Shown here: piece by piece, positions 44,640 through 57,140 of the stretch
How positions within the stretch are numbered: the first letter of the stretch is position 1
Layout of the letters: each line of letters opens with the position of its first letter
NCBI GenBank assembly: GCA_946902985.2
Contig: OX336388.2
Location: 291,130,526-291,194,525, forward strand
Length of the DNA: 64,000 bases
DNA from: Meconema thalassinum
Lineage: Eukaryota > Arthropoda > Insecta > Orthoptera > Tettigoniidae
Direction: 5' to 3'
Translations under genes and position numbers: made by a program
Notes under the pieces: model-generated
What the model saw: only the letters and a program-made list of their open reading frames with translations
The model's database searches: none
Told to the model about the DNA's origin: nothing

Positions 44640-45186
44640 AACAGTGTCCCCCAATGGCAAACTAAGACACTATCGTACAGTACGCAGGAGAATGCCTGGC
44701 AATGAATAGGAAGGGTCTGGTTGAGAAATTGGAAGCCAAGGACAGGAAGATCCTCAGGAAGATCTTAGGGCCGTTGAGAGACGATGGTGAATATAGGAGA
44801 CGGCATAACAATGAGCTCTACCATCATGTAGAAAGGATATCTCAAGTAATTCTGAACAGAAGGATATCTTTCTATGGCCACTTAACCCGTATGCAACCCG
44901 AGAGAATCACCAATCGGATACGGTATTTACCTATTTTCTTAACCATAAAAAAGGCCCCTGGTTTTGTGAGCTAGACAAGGATTTACACGAAGTAGGGATC
45001 ACCCACGCAGACATTATGCAACGTTAACTTCTGAAGGAAAAGCTTGGAGCACACCACCAATTCCAAGAAAAAGCGAAATTAAAAACCGGCAAGAAGTAGT
45101 CTGAAGAAAGAAAGGAGTCTCACAGGCAGCAAATGCGTGAACACTGGGCTAAGATCAAGACCCAAAGACGTAAGCAGTTGAAATGA
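44640..45186 (+). pseudogene. LINE ORF2 C-terminal third
   Basis: Pieces in order: EAKDRKILRKILGPLRDDGE, YRRRHNNELYHHVERISQVI, RRISFYGHLTRMQPERITNR, IRYLPIFLTIKKAPGF, then GITHADIMQR and GKK-stop-SEERKESHRQQMREHWAKIK. This is the thumb-to-tail part of the SERMxRYW-tailed non-LTR family, missing the RT active site. Stops after KTGKK and QR, and at least one frameshift, mark it as dead. It lies just upstream of the receptor promoter, in opposite orientation to that gene. Confidence 0.8.
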
Positions 45187-45285
45187 CGACGTGATCCATA
45201 GCAGGCCTAAACGAAGAAAGAAGAAGAAATATGACGATAAAAATATGAAAATAATGGTAAAAATATATTCAGATTGAATTAAATA

Positions 45286-46652
45286 AACAAGAAGTTCCGT
45301 GACGAATTAAAGAGCCTACTTTTCTTAAAAATTAAGATTAATGCCAATGATTAATCTACATGGATCCATCTAGAATAATGACAAAATTAAGTTGGTAAAA
45401 TCGAAATTGTCAAATTAGTTCGAAATACTGTATACCTGGCATAATGCAGCCTAATAGAGCACTACAGTTGCCAGCCCCGGTGACTGAATATATTCTTAGT
45501 TCCATCTCTTAAGCAGGTACAGAATACAAAATTTGGTTGAAGTCCAATGGATAGCATGGACGTTACATGCAGTTAAACATTGGATCTAACAGGGCGCGTA
45601 AAATCATGTTGGCAACAATGTCATGCAAGTATTGGTCAGAAATAATCTGAAACAATATGATGTATTGTTGTGTCAATTTTGAATGAAATCCAGTAGTTAG
45701 TATAGAAGTTACATGCTTTTAAAAATTGGACCTATCAGCAGGCTTAGAATCAATTTGGCAACACTGACGTATATTAGTTACTCCAAATTAATCTAGAATG
45801 CCAGGTACTATACGTGTGCAAAGTTTAGAGCTATTGGCTTGTATACTTTCTAATATATTGATATTAGGGTAACAAAAATAGAGACAGTATTTATTAACAG
45901 TTGGCAGCCCTGGTTACTGTTAAGAATCGGCATAGTCATATCTGTTATGGTACACATAGCAAACAGGAATTTTTTTCGAAATCCAAATGATAGTATAGAA
46001 GTTACATGTATTTGAAGTTGGACCTGGCAGCAGGCTTAGAATCATGTTGGTAGCACTGACGTATATAAGTTACTCCAAATTAATATAGAAAGTGAGGTAC
46101 TATACGTGTGCATAGTTTAAAGCTGTTGGCTTGCATACTTTCTGATATATGGGTTAACAGTTGGCAGCCCTGGTGGCTCTTAAGAATACGCTCAGTCATA
46201 TCTGGTTATTTACACATAGCACATACGAAATTTCGTTGAATTCCAATTGATAGTGTAGAAGTTATATGCGTTTAAAATTTGGACCTATCAGCAGGCTTAT
46301 AATCATTTTGGCAACACTGCGATGTATGGCCTCCTGGAAATTAAACTGCATTATAATTATCTATACGTGTGCCAATTTTGAACTAGCTCCCATTCATACC
46401 TTCCAAGATATCCAACATGGAGCTCAAATTTCAATAGCGATTTTTCAGCAGTTGGTAGCACTGACATCATTTTCAAATATGGCCGTGAGATATCCAGTTA
46501 TAGGTCTTTACTCCTACCAAATTTTGTTTCTATTGCTGCAGTCGTTTAGGAGTTGATAGGGAGAACATACACACAGCCAGCCAGCCAGACAGTCAGACAG
46601 ACACACATTTGCCCGATCTCATAAGTCTACTTTTTCCTCAAGTAGGCTAAAA
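45286..46652 (-). mobile_element. Helentron-like (HINE) element H3
   Basis: Read on the minus strand it starts TTTAGCCTACTTGAGGAAAA and ends AAAAGTAGGCTCTTTAATTC followed by GTCACGGAACTTC. The CAGACAGACAGT microsatellite after the 5' block and the interior CTATCAACTCCTAAACGACTG unit match H2 and H4. Confidence 0.85.
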
Positions 46653-47088
46653 AATACATAAACATTAAAATTTGAGAAACACAAAAATTACAGTGGAACG
46701 TGGCTAATTCAAACTTCCATAATTCGAAATCTTCTTTAATTCGAATTTTTCTCTTGGACCATAGCATTTTATATACAATCAATGCTAAATATTCGAGGTT
46801 AATTCGAATTATAATTTGGATGAATCGAAGTTTTTACGTGTAAAAAGCCGATCGGAAGCCAAACAGTTGGGACAATTCCCGAAAAATTGTTCGGAGTGCA
46901 GTCCCGAGCAACAAACCACATCACAGAACCTACGCGGTTTGTTTAAGGTAGAAATGATGTAAGTAGTTCTGTTTTCCGTTCCTTAAATATGTTAGAGTCT
47001 TTTATGATGGCTGAGAGACTTATTTGTAGGAAACAGGTAAAAATCTCAAGAACGATTTTGAAAAACAGTAGATTTCTCTAAGACTTAA

Positions 47089-48199
47089 GGTGAGAACCAC
47101 CTCGCTATGGGTGAAAAAATCCGAAATTTACTTTTTGATTGGTTTTTAATAATTACTATGTGGAGAACTCAAATACGTTGAGAAAATGAAAAAAGTCTTA
47201 AAAATGTGCATGTTATGTCACATTTTGTCATCATGTTACTCTTTGAAGGGGCACGCCCACTTTTATCTCGGCTCATACTTTTGCGGATAATTTCTGAACT
47301 GGAGGTAAATTTCAGAATGCACTACCATTCTGCTATGTAAAGATCAATCTTCAAGTTGGTAGCCCTGTCAACCCCCGCCTTAGTTCGTTTGTGTTTATAT
47401 TCCTGAGTTGAAAGTCGTGAAGTGGTTGTGAGTTTGGTGTCTTCTGTATTTTTTAGCGCAATGGGTCGATTGAATCTTTTGGTAAGAGAATGTCTACTGG
47501 AAACCGTTATGCAATGAAACTACAATGTGAAAATATCGTTGATGTAGGTGGAATTTCGTCTGTTGAAGAGGTTAGTGTTGTAGCCAACATTGCCACGTGC
47601 TCCCCTAGTGACAAGCAATAAGCTGTAAACAATACTAATTCTTCACGTTCATCGAAGAAACTGTTGCCTTCTCAGAATTAGTGGTTGAAGACATGACTAA
47701 AAGGGCAAAGAGAATAAAGAGGAATCTTAAAAGGTTAAGGAAGATGAAGATAATCCAGATTATGGGGCTGGAGAGTTCTGTGATCCATCACAGGTAAGAA
47801 ATTGCACTGAAAAACTTGAGCATCAATTTTCTCAGTTGTATATTTTTTTGTACGTTGGTACCATTTTTGAGAAAAGTTATTATGCTAGACCAATGAAATT
47901 TTTTCTGTGGTTTAATAAGTCCTCTGAATGGTAATAGGAAGGGAATTTTCAGTATGTTACCTAAGAAGAACGTTATGCATTTTTTAAAAGAAAATTTTTG
48001 GAAAAAAATTATGTATTTTTTAAAACTGCATTCTGAAGAAACTTTTCAATTTCCATAAATAATCCTTCCCATTATTACAGAGAAAGGTGCATATAACAAT
48101 CTCTGAAAATTTCATTGTAATAACCCAAATACGTTTTGAGTAATCTGTACCACAAAATTGAACATTTAACATGGGCAAGATAGGGAGGTGGTTCTCACC
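47089..48199 (+). mobile_element. TTAA-targeting transposon nested in Tigger
   Basis: The ends GGTGAGAACCACCTCGCTAT and its inverted partner (19 of 20 bp match) are flanked by TTAA at 47,085-47,088 and 48,200-48,203. The GGT terminus is unlike piggyBac, so a Kolobok-type element is more likely. It holds a broken coding exon (47,461-47,795). Confidence 0.85.
47461..47795 (+). pseudogene. Broken transposase-like exon of TTAA element
   Basis: The overlapping frames read MGRLNLLVRECL, then MSTGNRYAMKLQCENIVDVG with ISSVEEVSVVANIATCSPSD, a stop, EETVAFSELVVEDMTKRAKR, and finally EDEDNPDYGAGEFCDPSQ, ending at CAG|GTAAGA, a perfect splice donor near 47,791. Three frames carry protein-like text in sequence, so this is a decayed exon. 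YGAGEFCDPSQ resembles an acidic pre-domain of insect transposases, but I cannot name the family. No second exon was found before 48,199. Confidence 0.5.
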
Positions 48200-48472
48200 T
48201 TAACTAGATTGCTGGATTACTACTGTCGTTAAATAGGTGAATAGTACATTTTGGTTTTATATTTCATTTGAAACATTTCAGGTTATTCACGATACAGTCT
48301 TTATAAAGTACCGTTGTCAGTTAATCTGCTTTGTTGATCATAAATCATTATGTAAACGTAACACAATATATTTTCTCTAACCTTTTCATAGAACTTTCTT
48401 AATTTGAATTGTTGGATAATTCGAATTTTTTTACTGGCCCCTTGAGGTTCGAATTATCCACGTTCCACTGTA

Positions 48473-49281
48473 TAAATAAAATCAATTATCATTTAAAAAG
48501 AACACATAAAAATAAAAGTTATTTTTGCCGTATAAAGTGTTAACCTTAAACTGTATAATTATATAGGGTACTGACTGTACTCCACACATTATGGTTATTA
48601 TAAAATATATTTGCAGCCTTCTGCTGGCCACGGGCGCTTCCTTCCACCTCCCATTAACTCCATCTTATGAGTACACCTTCTGTTTTCTCAAGCAACGTAT
48701 TGAGTCTTTGTTGCAAGGGTTCTGGGTTCCATTTTCGGGTCTGTCAAGAAAATTATACAATTGTGGTCTGAAGTTAAGAATGGGTCACATTCAACCTCGT
48801 GAGGCCAAACTAAGAAGAGATTTCCACAAGTGCTTTTCCAGTTTTACTCCTTTTACTAACCTAAGGCTACGAAAACCTCCTTTCAATTTGTAGCCTCAAT
48901 TACAAATTGGCTCAGTTTTACAGCCACCACAATGACACAGCTTGCTTTTGTTCTTTTATTTACGGGCGTTACGACATCGTACTTTGATATGTGTGATAAC
49001 CTGTGATATTAGTGTGTGTATTTGTAATTAATGTTAGGATTGGCAGGAGATGCCGTCTGACCATTCGCCTGGCGCAGATGGTGTGGGTGGAAATGGAACC
49101 TCCGCGATCACAACCGAGATTGCTAGTCACTAAGCTATGACTTTAACAGATTAATGTCCGACAAAACACATGAAAATATAGAGCAGGAAGTTTGTGTTGT
49201 GGTCAGCAAGAAGTTAAGTGAATATATTTTTGTTTTGTTTTTACGCTTACAATATTCGACCTCCACACATCATTTATTATT
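48473..49281. other. Unassigned spacer
   Basis: No convincing gene. A 100-codon open frame at 48,591-48,893 shows no known motif. Confidence 0.35.
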
Positions 49282-50388
49282 TTTAGCCTACTTTTCGCAT
49301 TTTGTAAAAATGAGGAAAAAGTAGACTTATGAGATCGATCCGGGAAAATGTGTGTCTGTCTGTCTGTTCTTCTGTCTGTCTGTCTGTCTGTCTATTTGTC
49401 TGTCTGTCTGGCTGGCTGGCTGTGTGCCCCCCCCCCCCCTATCAACTCCTAAACGGCTGTAGCAATCGAACCCAAATTTGGTATGTGTAAAGATCTCTAT
49501 CTGAATATCTCAATGCCGTATTTGAAAATAACGTCAGTGCTACCAACTGCTGAAAAATCGCTATTAAAATTTGAGCTCCATGTTGTATATCTTGGAAGGT
49601 ATGCATGGGAGGTATACCAAAATTGGCACCCATATAGATAATAATATTTCAGTTTAATTTCCAGGAGGCCATACATGACAGTGTTGCCAAAATGATTGTG
49701 AGCCTGCTGATAGGTCCAATTTTTAATTGCATATAACGTCTACACTATCAATTGGATTTCAACCAAATTTGGTATGTGCTATGTGTACTATAACAGATAT
49801 TACTATGCGTATTCTTAAGAGCAACTAGGGCTGCCAACTGTTAATAAATGCTGTCTCTATTTTTTTACCCTAATATCAATATATCAGTAAGTATTCAAGT
49901 CAACAGCTCTAAACTTTGCACACGTATAGTACCTTACATTCTAGATTAATTAGGAGTAACTCATATACGCCAGTGCTTCCAACATGATTATAAGCCTGCT
50001 GATTGTCCCAATTTTAAATACATGTAATTTCTATACAAATAAATGGATTTCATCCAAAATTGGCACAACAGATTATTTCTGACCAACACATGCATGAAAT
50101 TGTTGCCAAAATGATTTACGCGCTCTGATAGGTCCATGGACTTCCACCAAATTTTGTATTCTGTACCTTAAGAGATGGAACTAAGAATATATTCAGTCAC
50201 CAGGTCTGCCAATTGTAGTGCTCTATTAGGCTACATTATGCCAGTTATATTTCGAAATAATTAGAAATTTCGATATTACCAACTCAATTCCGTCATTATT
50301 CTAATTAGGTCCATATAGATTAACCATTGAAATGAATCTTACATTTCGAGAAAAGTAGGCTCTTTAGTTCGTCACGGAACTTCTTGTT
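49282..50388 (+). mobile_element. Helentron-like (HINE) element H4
   Basis: It starts TTTAGCCTACTTTTCGCATT and ends AAAAGTAGGCTCTTTAGTTC followed by GTCACGGAACTTCTTGTT. The 3' hairpin AGTTC-GTCACG-GAACT is perfect. A CTGT microsatellite and a C10 tract sit at 49,352-49,439. Confidence 0.88.
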
Positions 50389-50691
50389 AGTTGATGAGGA
50401 TCCTGAATAGTTCTTGCTTGTGACACGTGCCGTTATGTCGCTAGCGCCTGTCGACCAAGCGTCATAACGTTAGTCAGCTGGCGTTAAACAAATTACAATG
50501 GTTAGACAATGACTGCGATATTTATAACTTAATGCATATAAATATATACGAGGCTCCTCTCAAAGTCAATGGCAACGCTATTATACCAGCCAATGCGAAT
50601 GACGGAATGTCCGGGTCCGAGTATAGGAGCCAACGAGAGGGGGAAATTGAAAGATACGGAAATGTAAATCTCTGTTCCATTATACACAAAA

Positions 50692-51438
50692 GCAAGTAGT
50701 TCCAATGATGAACTAAATAGCTTATTTTCATATATCCCATTTATATTGATTGCCTCTACCAACATACAAAATTCAGTTCGATTGCTGTAATAGATTCGTA
50801 GATATTGAGAACCGTCTAAATATTTCAGATGGTCACCATGTTGGATTGTTATATTTAGAGGCCATAGAGTTATGAAAGTTATTGCGTAGATTCATTATTC
50901 AAACTTTCACTTCGATCACATGATTACGACACAAGAAATAAAACTTAATTTCAAAATTTCACACAGCCGCCATCTTGAGGTTATGTAAACAATTGAACTA
51001 AATTAGATGCCAGTGCATTACAATGAGTATAAACATTTGCTGTATCACGTTGTATTGCGATTGGATGGTTAAATCGCGAGAAAAGTCTATTTAAAAGTTT
51101 CAAATTCGCTTGGTCACCATGTTCGTTTTATAGTTCAGAGATATTTCAAAGTCACATAGGTGAACTTCTAGAAGTGCCCTTTATCACCGTACACATTTTC
51201 AGGGTGATATCGGTAATAGTTTCGGAGATATAGTATGTAGGGGAAATATTTCGCACAGCTGCCATGTTTGATTGGTAAAAGACGTAATAAAATTTGAAGG
51301 GCACAGTCGGGGTCGACCAAAATGGTGCTATGACCTTACCACGTTTCATAGAAATTGCTCTCGCCGTTTAGAAGTTATTAGGGGGTAACCCACACACACA
51401 CATCCACACACACCGACAAAAGCCTATTTTTTACCCTA
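50692..51438 (-). mobile_element. Helentron-like (HINE) element H5
   Basis: Its 3' end at left reads AAGTAGTTCCAATGATGAACT, and its 5' end at right reads AAAAGCCTATTTTTTACCCT. It is joined head-to-head, without spacer, to H6. Confidence 0.78.
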
Positions 51439-51543
51439 TTAGCCTACTTTCGATTTTTGCAAAAAATGAAAGTAGACTTATGAGATCAACACAGGGCGAA
51501 AAAAGTGTGTCTGTCTGTGTGTGTGTATGTGTGTGTGTGAGTC

Positions 51544-51575
<32 letters not shown>

Positions 51576-53335
51576 TGTGTGAGTCTGTGTGTGTGTGTGT
51601 CTGTGTGTGTGTGAGTGTGTGTACTCTGAATGTCTGTCCCCCCCTATCAATTCGAACACGGTGAATGCGAATTGAACGAAATTTGGTACAAAGGTAGCAC
51701 TAGCAAAGGACACCTCAGTGTCATGTTTTATATCGCCGCCATCTTGACGGAAACGTAATGGCGGCCTCACAAATGTTCAAAGCTTAAATCAAATTACGAC
51801 TAACCTAATCATCCGATCTCTACCAAATTTTGCAACAACATACCCTTATGGGGGGAGCATCCTTTGACCAAACCAATAGGCCATCAGCGTAATAGTTTGC
51901 GGATGGCGGTCATCTTTGTGTCAAAATCGATTCCCCCAATTAATTCGAACACGGTGCAAACGAATGGAACGAAATTTGGTACAGAGGTAGTACTAACAAA
52001 AGGCACCTCAGTGTCATGTTTTATATCGCCGCCATCTTGACAGAAACGTAATGGCGGCCACACAAATGTTCAAAGCTTAAGTTAAATTACGACTAACATA
52101 ACCTTCCGATCTCTACCAAACTTTGCAACAACATTCCTTTATGGAGAGAGCATCCTTTGACCAATCTAATAGGTTATTAGCCTAATAGTTTGCGGGTGGC
52201 GGCCATCTTTATGTCAAAATTGATTCCCCCTATTAATTCGAACACGGTGGAACCGAATGGAACGAAATTTGGTACAGAGGTAGCACTAGCAAAGGGCACC
52301 TCAGTGTCATGTTTTATATCGCCGCCATCTTGACTGAAACGTAATGGCGGCCACACGAATGTTCAAAGCTTAAATCAAATTACGATTAACCTAATCATCC
52401 GATCTCTACCAAATTTTGCAACTACATACCTTTATTGAGGGAGCATCCTTTGACAAATCTAATAGGTCATTTGCCTAATAGTTTGCGGATGGCGGCCATC
52501 TTTGTGTCAAAATCGATTCCCCCTATTAATGCAAACACGGTGAAACCGAATGGAACGAAATTTGGTACAGAGATAGCACTAGCAAAGGGCACCTCAGTGT
52601 CATGTTTTATATTGCCGCCATCTTGACGGAAACGTAATGGCGGCCACACAAATGTTCAAAGCATAAATCAAATTACGATTAGCCTAATCATCCGATATCT
52701 AGCAAATTTAGCAACAACATACCTTTATGGAGGGAGCATCCTTTGACCAAACTAATAGGTCATCAGCCTAATATTTTGCGGATGGCGGCCATCTTTGTCT
52801 GAAAATCGATTCCCCTTATCAATTCGAACACGGTGAAACCGAATGGAACGAAATTTGGTACAGAGGTAGCACTAGCAAAGGGCACCTCAGTGTCATGTTT
52901 TATATCACCGCTATCTTGACGGAAACGTAATCGCGGCCACCCAAATGTTAAAAGCTAAAATGTAATTACGACCAACCTAATAATCTAGTCTCTACCAAAT
53001 TTTGCAACACCATATCTTTATGTGGGAAACATATTCTGACCAAACTGCAAGAACATCAGCCCAATAGTTTACAGATGGTGGCCAAGTATGTGTGCAAATC
53101 GATTCCCCCTATCAATTCAATCACGGTGAAACCGAATTGAACGAAATTTGGTTCAGAGGTAGCACTAGCAAAGGGCACCTGATATTCATGTTTAATATCC
53201 CTATAAGACGTTGTATTTCAACAAGCTACTACAACCAACATTCAATGATACTCCTTGAAAAGGACAAAGAGTTATAACAATACCCATGGATTTAGGAGAA
53301 AGTAGGCTATATGTTCTTTACTGAACATCTTGTTT
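51439..53335 (+). mobile_element. Helentron-like (HINE) element H6 with 293-bp internal tandem repeat
   Basis: The ends are TAGCCTACTTTCGATTTTTG and GAAAGTAGGCTATATGTTCT followed by TTACTGAAC (hairpin GTTC-TTTACT-GAAC). A GT-rich microsatellite follows the 5' block. Interior units start near 51,641, 51,934, 52,229, 52,521, 52,812 and 53,105, each CTAT(C/T)AATTCGAACACGG through a GTTTGCGGATGGCGGCCATC end. Each of the first four carries GCCGCCATCTTG and an inverted ATGGCGGC. Confidence 0.9.
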
Positions 53336-53833
53336 TTATTTTATGAAAAAAAACAGGCTTATGAGATCACCTTTTGTCCTTATGTGTGTGTGAGGAGTGT
53401 GTGTGTGTGCGTGTGTGTCCTAGCTCTATTATGGCCGACCCCGACCGTGCCCTTCAAATTTTATTGTGTCTCACCAATCCAACATGACGGCTGTGCGAAA
53501 TATTTCACCAGCATTCAGTATCTCCGAAACTATTACCGATATCGCCCTGAAATTGTGTACGGTGATAAAGGGCACTACTAGAATTTCACTTATGAGACTT
53601 TCAAAAACATGGGGACTACAAAACCAACATGGCGGCCAAGCGAAGTTGAGAATTTTAAATAGACTTCTCTCGCGATTTAACTATCCAAACGTAATGAAAA
53701 TTGGTACAGCAAATGTTTATACACATTGTAATACACTGGAGTCTAATTTAGTTCAATTGTTTACATATCCTCAAAATGGCGGCCGTGAGATATATTTCAC
53801 TGACATTCTATATCTCCGAAACTATTACAGATA

Positions 53834-56800
53834 CTTACTTACTTACTTACTTACTTAATTCCTGCCGCTCCTTCCGGAGCATAGGGCCTTGGCGAAATTT
53901 CTCCACGCAGCACGGTTCCTGGCCATTCTCTTCACTTGACTCCAGTACTTGCCCACCTCTGCAATTTCATTTTCGATCGTCCTCTTCCAGGTCTTCTTAG
54001 GTCGACCTCGCTTCCTGGCTCCTTGAGGATTCCAGTCTAGCGCCGCCCTCTCAATAGCTCCGTCCGGCTTCCTTATTGTGTGACCATTCCAACGCCATTT
54101 CCTCTCCTTGATCTGGCTGCTAATCGGTTGTTGATTGGTGATGGTCCAAAGATCTTCATTTGAGATTATGTCCGGCCACCTCACATTCATGATGCGACGC
54201 AGACATCTGTTAATGAACACCTATAGCTGGTTATTGATCGGTTTTGTGACTTTCCATGTTTCACAGCCGTAGAGAAGAATCGACTTTACGTTGCTATTGA
54301 AAAGGCGGAGCTTGGTCTTCCTGGAAATGTTTCTATTTCTCCAGATGGGGTAGAGCTGGACAAAGGCACCATTTGCCTTCCTCATACGGCTTCGAACATC
54401 TTCCTCTGCTCCCCCATCATTTGTGACTATACTTCCAAGGTAGAGGAAGGACTCTTCTCGCTCAATTTCCTTTCCGTTGACTGTCAAACTAGTCGTGATG
54501 TCAGAATTTATCCTCATCTCTTTGGTCTTGTTGGTGTTGATCATCAGTCCTGCACGTTCTGCTTCTCTCTGCAACCTCCCCAGCTTATCTTCTATGTCTC
54601 GGTACCGTTGTGCCATAAGACAAATGTCGTCTGCGAAATCCAGATCTTCAAGCCTGTCATTTATACCCCATTGAATACCCCTCTCCCGTCCTCCCATTAC
54701 CTTCTTCATCACACTATCCAGGACCAACAGGAACAGAGTGGGGGAAAGGACACACCCCTGTCTCACTCCGGAACTTTTCTGTTAATTTGCCTTCGTGAAG
54801 AACCTGGCACTCATACCCTTCGTACATCTCTTCCATGATTCTGAAGATCTTTGTTGGAATTTTATATTCCTCGAGGGTCTTCCACATGATTCTTTGATTT
54901 ACGGAGTCGAAGGCTTTCTCGAAGTCAACAAATGTGAGGTAAAGGGTACTCCGCCACTCCACACTCTGCTCCAGGATGATTCGGAGGGTGTTGATGAGAT
55001 CCACACAGCTGCGATGTTGTCGAAATCCAGCCTGTTCCTTCCGAAGCCTTTTTTCTACGCAGTTTTTTATACGATTCAGGATGACTCTCGCCAGCACTTT
55101 GCTTGGAATGGACAGCAAGGTGATACCCCTCCAGTTGTTACAGTTTGTGGTGTCCCCTTTCTTCGGCAACCCCTTCTTCCAGTCGGTTGGTATTTTCTCC
55201 TCCTTCCAGATCTTCTCCAACAGCGGGTGCAGCAGATCGATCGTAATATTCAGGTCTGCTTTCAGTACTTCCGCTGGGTGGTGCCTTCCCGCATTTCATC
55301 TGCTTCAACGCTGTCCGTATTTCGCCCCGAGTTGGGGAGTCGAGGCTGATGCTTGGGTCACTTTCTGCTTCCTCTTCATCTTCTCCTCGCTGCTTACTTT
55401 CTGGTCCTCTATCTCTATTAAGAACCTCCGCAAAGTGTTCTCTCCATCTTGTCAGCTGCTGTTCACACGTCGTGAGGATCTCGCCCGTCTTGCTCTTCAC
55501 AGGCCAAGTTTTATTAAAACCTTTCTCCGAAAGCATCTTTGTGATGCCATAGAGCTCCTTAACGTCCCCCCTTCTCGCCGCTTCTTCTGCTTTCTCCGCC
55601 TGCTCATCAATCCACCTCCTATGATCCTTCCGTACACTCCTCTTTACCTCCCTGTTTGCTGTTGAATACTTTGCTTGTGTAAGAGCCTTCTGCTGCCTAG
55701 TCTTGCAGGTGTTGAGCTTGGCCTTAATCTCCTTCCTATAATTTATCTTGTCCCAGGTCTGATCGGATATCCATTCTTTCCGCAGGTAGTTCTTGTACCC
55801 GACCTGCATCTCACTGGTTTCCACGAAGATATTCTTTACCTCGCTCCACACAGTCTCCACGTCCTTCTCTGTCTCGGAGTCCAACACCTGGAATTTATTT
55901 CTGAGCTCCAGTTTAAATTGGTCCAATCTCTGCTGGTTCTTAAGCTTTCCCACATCAAACTTGTTGTGCCAAGTGTTAAACTTTCGGCGGACTGCGACGA
56001 TCTTCATGCGGAAGTTGGCAACCACAAGATGATGGTCACAACCAACGTCCGCTCCTCTCTTGTTCCTAACATCTTCCTAGCTTCTTCTGAACCTCCTGCT
56101 CACCGCGATGTGATCAATATGAGTTTCTGTGACTTGATCAGGAGACACCCAGGTGACCTTGTGGCACCGCTTATGAGGAAATACCGTGCCACCCATCACC
56201 AAATCCTGACTGGCGCAATATTCCGTAAATTTCTCCCCATTGTCATTCATCTCACCAATGCCATGTTTACCCATGTTCTGCTCCAAGCCCTCATTGTTTG
56301 ATCCCACCTTCGCGTTGAAGTCTCCCATAACAATGAGAATGTTCTTCTTACTTGTTTGTCTTGTGGCATCTCGCAGCATTTTGTAGAATTCTTCCTTCTT
56401 CTCTGGCTCCGATTGTTCTGTAGGCGCATAGCATTGGATGATGATCACATTCCTGATCTTTGTCTTGAACCTAGCAAACATGAGCCTACTAGAAATTGGC
56501 TTCCACTCCATAAGGCTCCTCTTTGCATTTCTGTTGAGCAGCAACCCCACTCCATCCCTGTGTTCTTCCTCATCGACCCCAGAATAGAGAAATGTAATTT
56601 CATCCGTTGTCTGTATTTCACCAAATCCTGGCCACCTCACTTCACTCAATCCTAGGATATCCAGCCCATAGTTCTTCATCTCCCGTGTCACTTGTTTCAG
56701 TCTGGTTTTCTCCATCAAGGTCCTCACATTCCAGAAACCGATTTTCGTAATCCTCTTCATGCCAAAAGTCGTTATCAGGTTATCCGTCCGGTTTTGTAAT

Positions 56801-57140
56801 TTCGCTTCAGTTTCAGTAATCAGTTTATTTAAGAGGAGCGAGTGATTAACCCACTGCCGCCGAGTGCCTTGGAGGGGGGCTGCCACTTTAGGCCTGAGGC
56901 ACCAGGCTGATTTTCTGTCAGGGTTTCTTCCCTTAGCCTTTGAAGAACCAACTCCAAACTACAAGGCAGCAGTTGTTTCACCAGAGCCCCGTTAGCCGTA
57001 ATTTCTTCAGGGTTCCTGTAGGGCCTTCACAGCTACCGTAGCGGTCTTGAGGCACACTAAGTCCCCACTGTACTTCACCCCTACTTCATTATGTTGCCCA
57101 TCTCCTACGACGAGGACGAGGGGTTGGATTTGTGGGAGAC
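53834..57140 (-). mobile_element. Nearly full-length non-LTR retrotransposon with 14-bp target duplication
   Basis: AACTATTACAGATA flanks the element exactly (53,820-53,833 and 57,141-57,154). Read on the minus strand it has a 250-bp 5' UTR, a degraded polyprotein ORF and a short (TAAG)n tail (53,834-53,856). The 3.3-kb length and short-repeat tail fit the RTE-like LINEs. The perfect duplication suggests insertion not long ago in evolutionary terms. Confidence 0.93.
53855..56886 (-). pseudogene. LINE endonuclease-reverse transcriptase ORF, four lesions
   Basis: Residues from about 45 form an APE-type endonuclease: KIGFWNVRTL, LGLSEVRWPG, VMGDFNAKVG and the catalytic TETHIDHIAVSRR. A linker with KDHRRWIDEQAEKAEEAARR follows, then RT: WRGITLLSIPSKVLARVILN, RKEQAGFRQHRSCVDLINTL, motif A YLTFVDFEKAFDSVN, GCVLSPTLFLLVLD and the catalytic DFADDICLM (FADD at 54,626-54,637). 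The C-terminal part has RRIMNVRWPDIISNEDL and ARKRGRPKKTWKR. The enzyme nicks target DNA and copies element RNA there. All active-site residues are present, but a stop at 56,077, frameshifts near 55,285 and 54,765 and a stop at 54,221 disable it. The start at 56,886 is the first ATG. Confidence 0.92.

Larger units (their letters stand above)
46691..48470. mobile_element. pogo/Tigger-type transposon, non-autonomous
   Basis: It begins CAGTGGAACGTGGCTAATTC and ends GAATTATCCACGTTCCACTG, flanked by TA on both sides (46,689-46,690 and 48,471-48,472). TA target sites and CAGT..GGAAC..ATAATTCGAA ends are typical of Tigger elements. No transposase survives. A TTAA element is nested at 47,089-48,199. 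Confidence 0.88.
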
